Positions 61,094-64,000 of a stretch of 64,000 nucleotides of DNA are shown here, in pieces (position 1 is the stretch's first letter; the number at the start of each line of letters is the position of its first letter). The stretch spans positions 27,155-91,154 of the forward strand of contig NZ_SOHK01000004.1 of NCBI RefSeq assembly GCF_004404055.1. The letters run 5' to 3'. Under the pieces are notes generated by a model, which saw only the letters and a program-made list of their open reading frames with translations, ran no database searches and was not told where the DNA came from. The stretch is from Cryobacterium ruanii. Its GTDB lineage: Bacteria; Actinomycetota; Actinomycetes; Actinomycetales; Microbacteriaceae. Position numbers and translations under genes: made by a program.

Positions 61094-62422
61094 TTAGAGG
61101 CTCGGGAGGGCGGTCTGCTGCACCCAGCGGGCGACAAAACCACCGATCACCCGGCTGCCGGTGTGTTCGGCAAAGAACTCCACAAAGTCGTCGGTCGACA
61201 CGTGCCCGTGCCGCCTGTCCGCGGTGTAGGCGCGCAGGGCGGCGAAAAAGGCGTCATCACCGAGCGACTTGCGAATGGCGTGCAGGGCGAGCGCGCCGCG
61301 TTTGTAGACGCGGTCGTCGAACATGTCGTGCGGGCCCGGGTCGCCGACCACGATGTCTCGCGGCAGCGCCTGAACCTTACCGCGGTGCAGGGCGGCCAGC
61401 TGATCGACCGTGCGCCCGCCGCGCTGCTCCTCCCACAACCATTCGGCGTAACAGGCGAAGCCCTCCTGCAGCCAGATGTCCTGCCAGCGGGCCACGGTGA
61501 GGCTATTGCCGTACCACTGGTGTGCCAGCTCGTGCGCGATCAGTCGGTCGCTGCCGTGATTGCCGTCGACGTGGTTGCTGCCGAACACGGCCAGCCCGTG
61601 CGCTTCGAGCGGAATCTCCAGCTCGTCGTCGGTGACGACGACCGAATACGACGCGAACGGATACGGTCCGAAACGGTCGGCGAAGAATGCGATCATCTCG
61701 GTCAGTCGGGCGAAGTCCGTGCCGACGCGGGTCGCCAGCCGGGCAGGAAAGTACAGGCTGTGGGCGACCGGCGCGGCCGCCAGGTCGCGGCGGCGGTAGC
61801 GACCGATAAGCACCGTGGCGAGGTAGGTCGCCATCGGCTCGCGCACGTCGAAGGTCCAGCTGGTGCGGCCCGAACGACTCGACCGCGCCGACAACGCCCC
61901 GTTCGACACCACGGTGTAACCCGATTCGCAGGCGATCGTGATGCGATAGCTGGCCTTGTTGCTTGGGTGGTCGTTGCACGGGAACCAGGACGCGGCCCCG
62001 CACGGCTGCCCCGAGACGAGAACGCCGTCGTCGAGTTCTTCCCAGCCGACATCGCCCCAATTGCTGCGCACCGCATGCGGCGCCCCGCGATAGCGCACCA
62101 TCACCTTGAACTCCGCCCCGGCCTCGATGGTCGTGGCGAGGCTGATCACGAGTTTGCGGGCGCTGTGCGTGACCTTGCTGGCTCGCTCGCCGTTCACCGT
62201 GACTTTCTCCATGCTCAGCCCGGCAAAATCGAGGCTGAACCGGTCAAGGCGCATGAGGGCCCGCGCGGTGATGATCGCGGTCGCGTTCAACCGATTTGTG
62301 GCCACCCGGTAATCCAGGCTCAGGTCGTAGTGTTCGGCGAGGTAGCCGCCGTTGCCGCCGGTGGGAATATAGGGGTCGCCGGCGCTGGCTGAACCGAAGG
62401 TCGTCTGCAGAGTCTGGGCCAT
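61094..62422 (-). CDS. M1-family zinc aminopeptidase
   Basis: A 442-residue metallopeptidase: the N-terminal beta domain ends in SWFPCNDHPSNKASY, the catalytic domain has ELEIPLEAHGLAVFG (in place of the usual GAMEN), HELAHQWYGNSL (HExxH, about residues 299-303) and the distal Glu in WLQEGFACYAEW. It lacks the long C-terminal ERAP-like domain, as in compact actinobacterial M1 enzymes. It is 18 bases downstream of the Pls/PosA-like gene on the same strand; a Zn aminopeptidase next to an epsilon-poly-lysine synthetase fits known polymer-degrading (Pld) enzymes. No signal peptide seen. Confidence 0.88.
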   Translation of the reverse strand: MAQTLQTTFGSASAGDPYIPTGGNGGYLAEHYDLSLDYRVATNRLNATAIITARALMRLDRFSLDFAGLSMEKVTVNGERASKVTHSARKLVISLATTIEAGAEFKVMVRYRGAPHAVRSNWGDVGWEELDDGVLVSGQPCGAASWFPCNDHPSNKASYRITIACESGYTVVSNGALSARSSRSGRTSWTFDVREPMATYLATVLIGRYRRRDLAAAPVAHSLYFPARLATRVGTDFARLTEMIAFFADRFGPYPFASYSVVVTDDELEIPLEAHGLAVFGSNHVDGNHGSDRLIAHELAHQWYGNSLTVARWQDIWLQEGFACYAEWLWEEQRGGRTVDQLAALHRGKVQALPRDIVVGDPGPHDMFDDRVYKRGALALHAIRKSLGDDAFFAALRAYTADRRHGHVSTDDFVEFFAEHTGSRVIGGFVARWVQQTALPSL

Positions 62423-62440
62423 CGCTTTACTATTCCACGC

Positions 62441-64000
62441 CTAACGGGTCCACGGCGGCTGGTGCCACGGTGTGATCGGGTTGCCCGACCAGAGCGAACC
62501 GGTAGGCACCCGTTCGCCGCGCATCACCAGCGAACCGGGTCCCACGGTCGCTCCCGCGTCGATCGACGCCGCCGGCAGGATGACGCCGTTCGGCCCGAGC
62601 GTCGCGCCGTCGGCGAGCACGACCGCGTCGAGCTGCATGATGCGATCGTGAAACAGGTGCGTCTGCACGACACAGCCGCGGTTCACGGTGCTGCCGGCGC
62701 CGAGCCGCACCAGGTCAGCTTCGGGCAGCCAGTACGTTTCGCACCACACACCTTTTCCCACGGACGCACCGAGGGTGCGCAGCCACACGGCGAGCGCCGG
62801 TGTGCCAGAGGCTTTCTCAGCGAACCAGGGTCGGGCGACCATCTCGACGAAACTGTCGGAAACCTCGTTGCGCCAGATGAATGAGGACCAAAGCGGATGC
62901 TCCGACGCGTCAATGCGCCCGACCAGCGTCCACTTGACCACCGTCGTGACCCCGGCCGCGACCGCGCCGGCCGCGAGCATGACAACGCCTGACAGGGCGA
63001 TCGCCGCGCCGAGGCCTAGCTGGAGCCAGAGCAGGTTGAGCATTGCGAGCACGAGCAGGGCGATCCAGGCCGTCGTGAAGCCGGCCACGATGCGCAGCAG
63101 CTCCCACAACGATCGCGCTATTTTCAGGCGGACGGGAGGGTGGAACGTGCGGGAGTCGTCGGCATCCGTTTGCTTGCGCCGCAGTCGGGCTGGCGGGTTG
63201 CCCAGCCAGCTCGACCCGCGTTTGGCCTTGCGCGGCGTCGACGACAGCACCGCGACGAGCCCGTTGCGTGGCACGGTGCGGCCGGGGCCGGCCATGCCGC
63301 TGTTGCCGAGGAACGCCCGACGACCCACCTTGACCGGACCGATGTGCATCCAGCCGCCGCCGAGTTCGTAGCAGGCGACCATGGTGTCATCGGCGAGGAA
63401 CGCGGCGGGCGCGATGGTGGTGAGCGAGGGCAGCAGCAGCACGGTCGACGCCTCGACGTCGGCGCCGACCTTGGCTCCCAGCAGCCGCAGCCAGGTCGGT
63501 GTGAGCAGGCTCGCGTAGACCGGGAACAACACGGTGCGTGCGCCGTCGAGAATGCGTTCGGTCATCCAGACCTGCCAGCCGATGCGGCTGCGCACGGGGT
63601 AGTAACCTTCGCGCAGGCCCACGCCGAGGGCACGCACGAATGCGATCACGAGCAGCGCGTAGGCAAGGCCGCCGGCGATGACGGCGACCGGCAGGATCAG
63701 GGCGGCCCGCAGCACGGCGACGCCGAGGGTGGCGGCATCGCCGACCACTGCGCCGACGATGACCGCACCAAGCAGGAGGGCGATCGTGGGGATCGCGGTC
63801 ATCGCCACCGAGCCGGTGGCGAAGGCGCCGAGCCAGCGGCTGGCCCGTGCCGGGCGTTCGGCCGGCCATGGGCGGCGAGCCGAGCCGACGCGGCGAGCCG
63901 GGGAACCGGCCCAGCGCTCCCCCGCCGGAACGCGCGACGAGACCGCGGCGCCGGGTTCGATCTCGGCGCCGTTGCCCACGTGGGCCCCGCCGAGCACGGT
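62441..64000 (-). CDS. C-terminal part of a Pls/PosA-like NRPS (hexapeptide-repeat membrane domains), 5' end outside window
   Basis: At least 520 codons, open to the right edge. The visible part has three hexapeptide-repeat (left-handed beta-helix) segments: GGAHVGNGAEIEPGAAVSSRV at the edge, then KVGADVEASTVLLLPSLTTIAP to GPVKVGRRAFLGNSGMAGPG, then GKGVWCETYWLPEADLVRLG to SLVMRGERVP. Each ends in a W-x-GNP or GSP turn (SSWLGNPPAR, SLWSGNPITP). They alternate with six membrane helices. This is the layout of the C-terminal domains of epsilon-poly-lysine synthetase-type NRPSs, which join cationic amino acids iteratively. PPTase and M1 peptidase nearby support it. The adenylation and carrier domains are not visible, so the product is unknown. 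Confidence 0.75.
   Translation of the reverse strand, partial: TVLGGAHVGNGAEIEPGAAVSSRVPAGERWAGSPARRVGSARRPWPAERPARASRWLGAFATGSVAMTAIPTIALLLGAVIVGAVVGDAATLGVAVLRAALILPVAVIAGGLAYALLVIAFVRALGVGLREGYYPVRSRIGWQVWMTERILDGARTVLFPVYASLLTPTWLRLLGAKVGADVEASTVLLLPSLTTIAPAAFLADDTMVACYELGGGWMHIGPVKVGRRAFLGNSGMAGPGRTVPRNGLVAVLSSTPRKAKRGSSWLGNPPARLRRKQTDADDSRTFHPPVRLKIARSLWELLRIVAGFTTAWIALLVLAMLNLLWLQLGLGAAIALSGVVMLAAGAVAAGVTTVVKWTLVGRIDASEHPLWSSFIWRNEVSDSFVEMVARPWFAEKASGTPALAVWLRTLGASVGKGVWCETYWLPEADLVRLGAGSTVNRGCVVQTHLFHDRIMQLDAVVLADGATLGPNGVILPAASIDAGATVGPGSLVMRGERVPTGSLWSGNPITPWHQPPWTR

Noticed and set aside
61163..62392. 409-codon plus-strand frame opposite the M1 peptidase
   Set aside because: Shadow frame; the minus strand has HELAHQW and other M1 motifs.
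1..64000. Insertion sequences, prophage genes or integrases
   Set aside because: No transposase, integrase or phage structural motif was recognised in any frame.

Overview
The window is high-GC DNA with tightly packed, often ATGA-coupled genes, many GTG starts and many promoters sitting directly on the start codon. This points to an actinobacterium, and gene content and style fit a member of the Microbacteriaceae best (inference; no 16S or marker search was possible). From memory, two stretches follow the order of conserved core genes in Mycobacterium tuberculosis: rmlD / LCP protein / purE-purK / GtrA / PH-domain protein / birA / accD5-accE5 / maf / accA3 / lpdA / punA / pmmB / add (about 2.8-27.7 kb here), and rimJ / galU / 5-FCL / FmdB-type protein / mscL (about 51-55 kb).

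Layout. 1-6.7 kb: cell-envelope glycan genes (a rhamnosyltransferase-like GT2 running off the left edge, the broken tail of a repeat-type surface protein, rmlB, rmlD, a GT4 glycosyltransferase, a GtrA flippase-like protein, and an LCP ligase on the opposite strand). 6.7-12.5 kb: purE-purK, a second GtrA gene, a PH-domain membrane protein, birA and, divergently, the acyl-CoA carboxylase genes accD and accE. 12.5-18.3 kb: a gap with a candidate small RNA, a three-gene two-component operon that includes a kinase-like protein without an ATPase domain, an rRNA m5U methyltransferase, and maf. 18.3-28.9 kb: accA3 (biotin carboxylase/BCCP), a cysteine-less LpdA-type flavoprotein, and purine salvage and nucleoside genes (punA, a phosphosugar mutase with an unusual N-terminal extension, a PTS EIIA/EIIB pair lacking EIIC, add, a nucleoside hydrolase). 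28.9-37.7 kb: an accessory mix (SDR, alpha/beta hydrolase, small stress-type proteins, DUF4349 lipoprotein, two acyl-CoA dehydrogenases, ThrE exporter, AlaX-type editing protein).

37.7-50.4 kb holds a complete protocatechuate branch of the beta-ketoadipate pathway in one translationally coupled minus-strand operon (pobA-pcaH-pcaG-pcaB-pcaL-pcaI-pcaJ-pcaF), led by an IclR regulator with two matching candidate operators. It diverges from an SsuABC/TauABC-type uptake operon, so it can convert 4-hydroxybenzoate to acetyl-CoA plus succinyl-CoA. The block ends in two decayed genes and a tRNA-Ala(CGC), which looks like an island boundary.

51-64 kb: core genes (membrane protein, rimJ-like, galU, 5-FCL, fmdB, mscL), then a 1,260-residue SF1-helicase-like protein whose Walker A lysine and Walker B glutamate are both missing, coupled to a small Pro-rich protein. 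Then come corA, a phosphopantetheinyl transferase, an M1 aminopeptidase and the C-terminal part of a large membrane/hexapeptide-repeat protein like the C-terminus of Pls/PosA-type NRPSs (epsilon-poly-lysine synthetase family). No CRISPR array, IS element, prophage or rRNA was seen.
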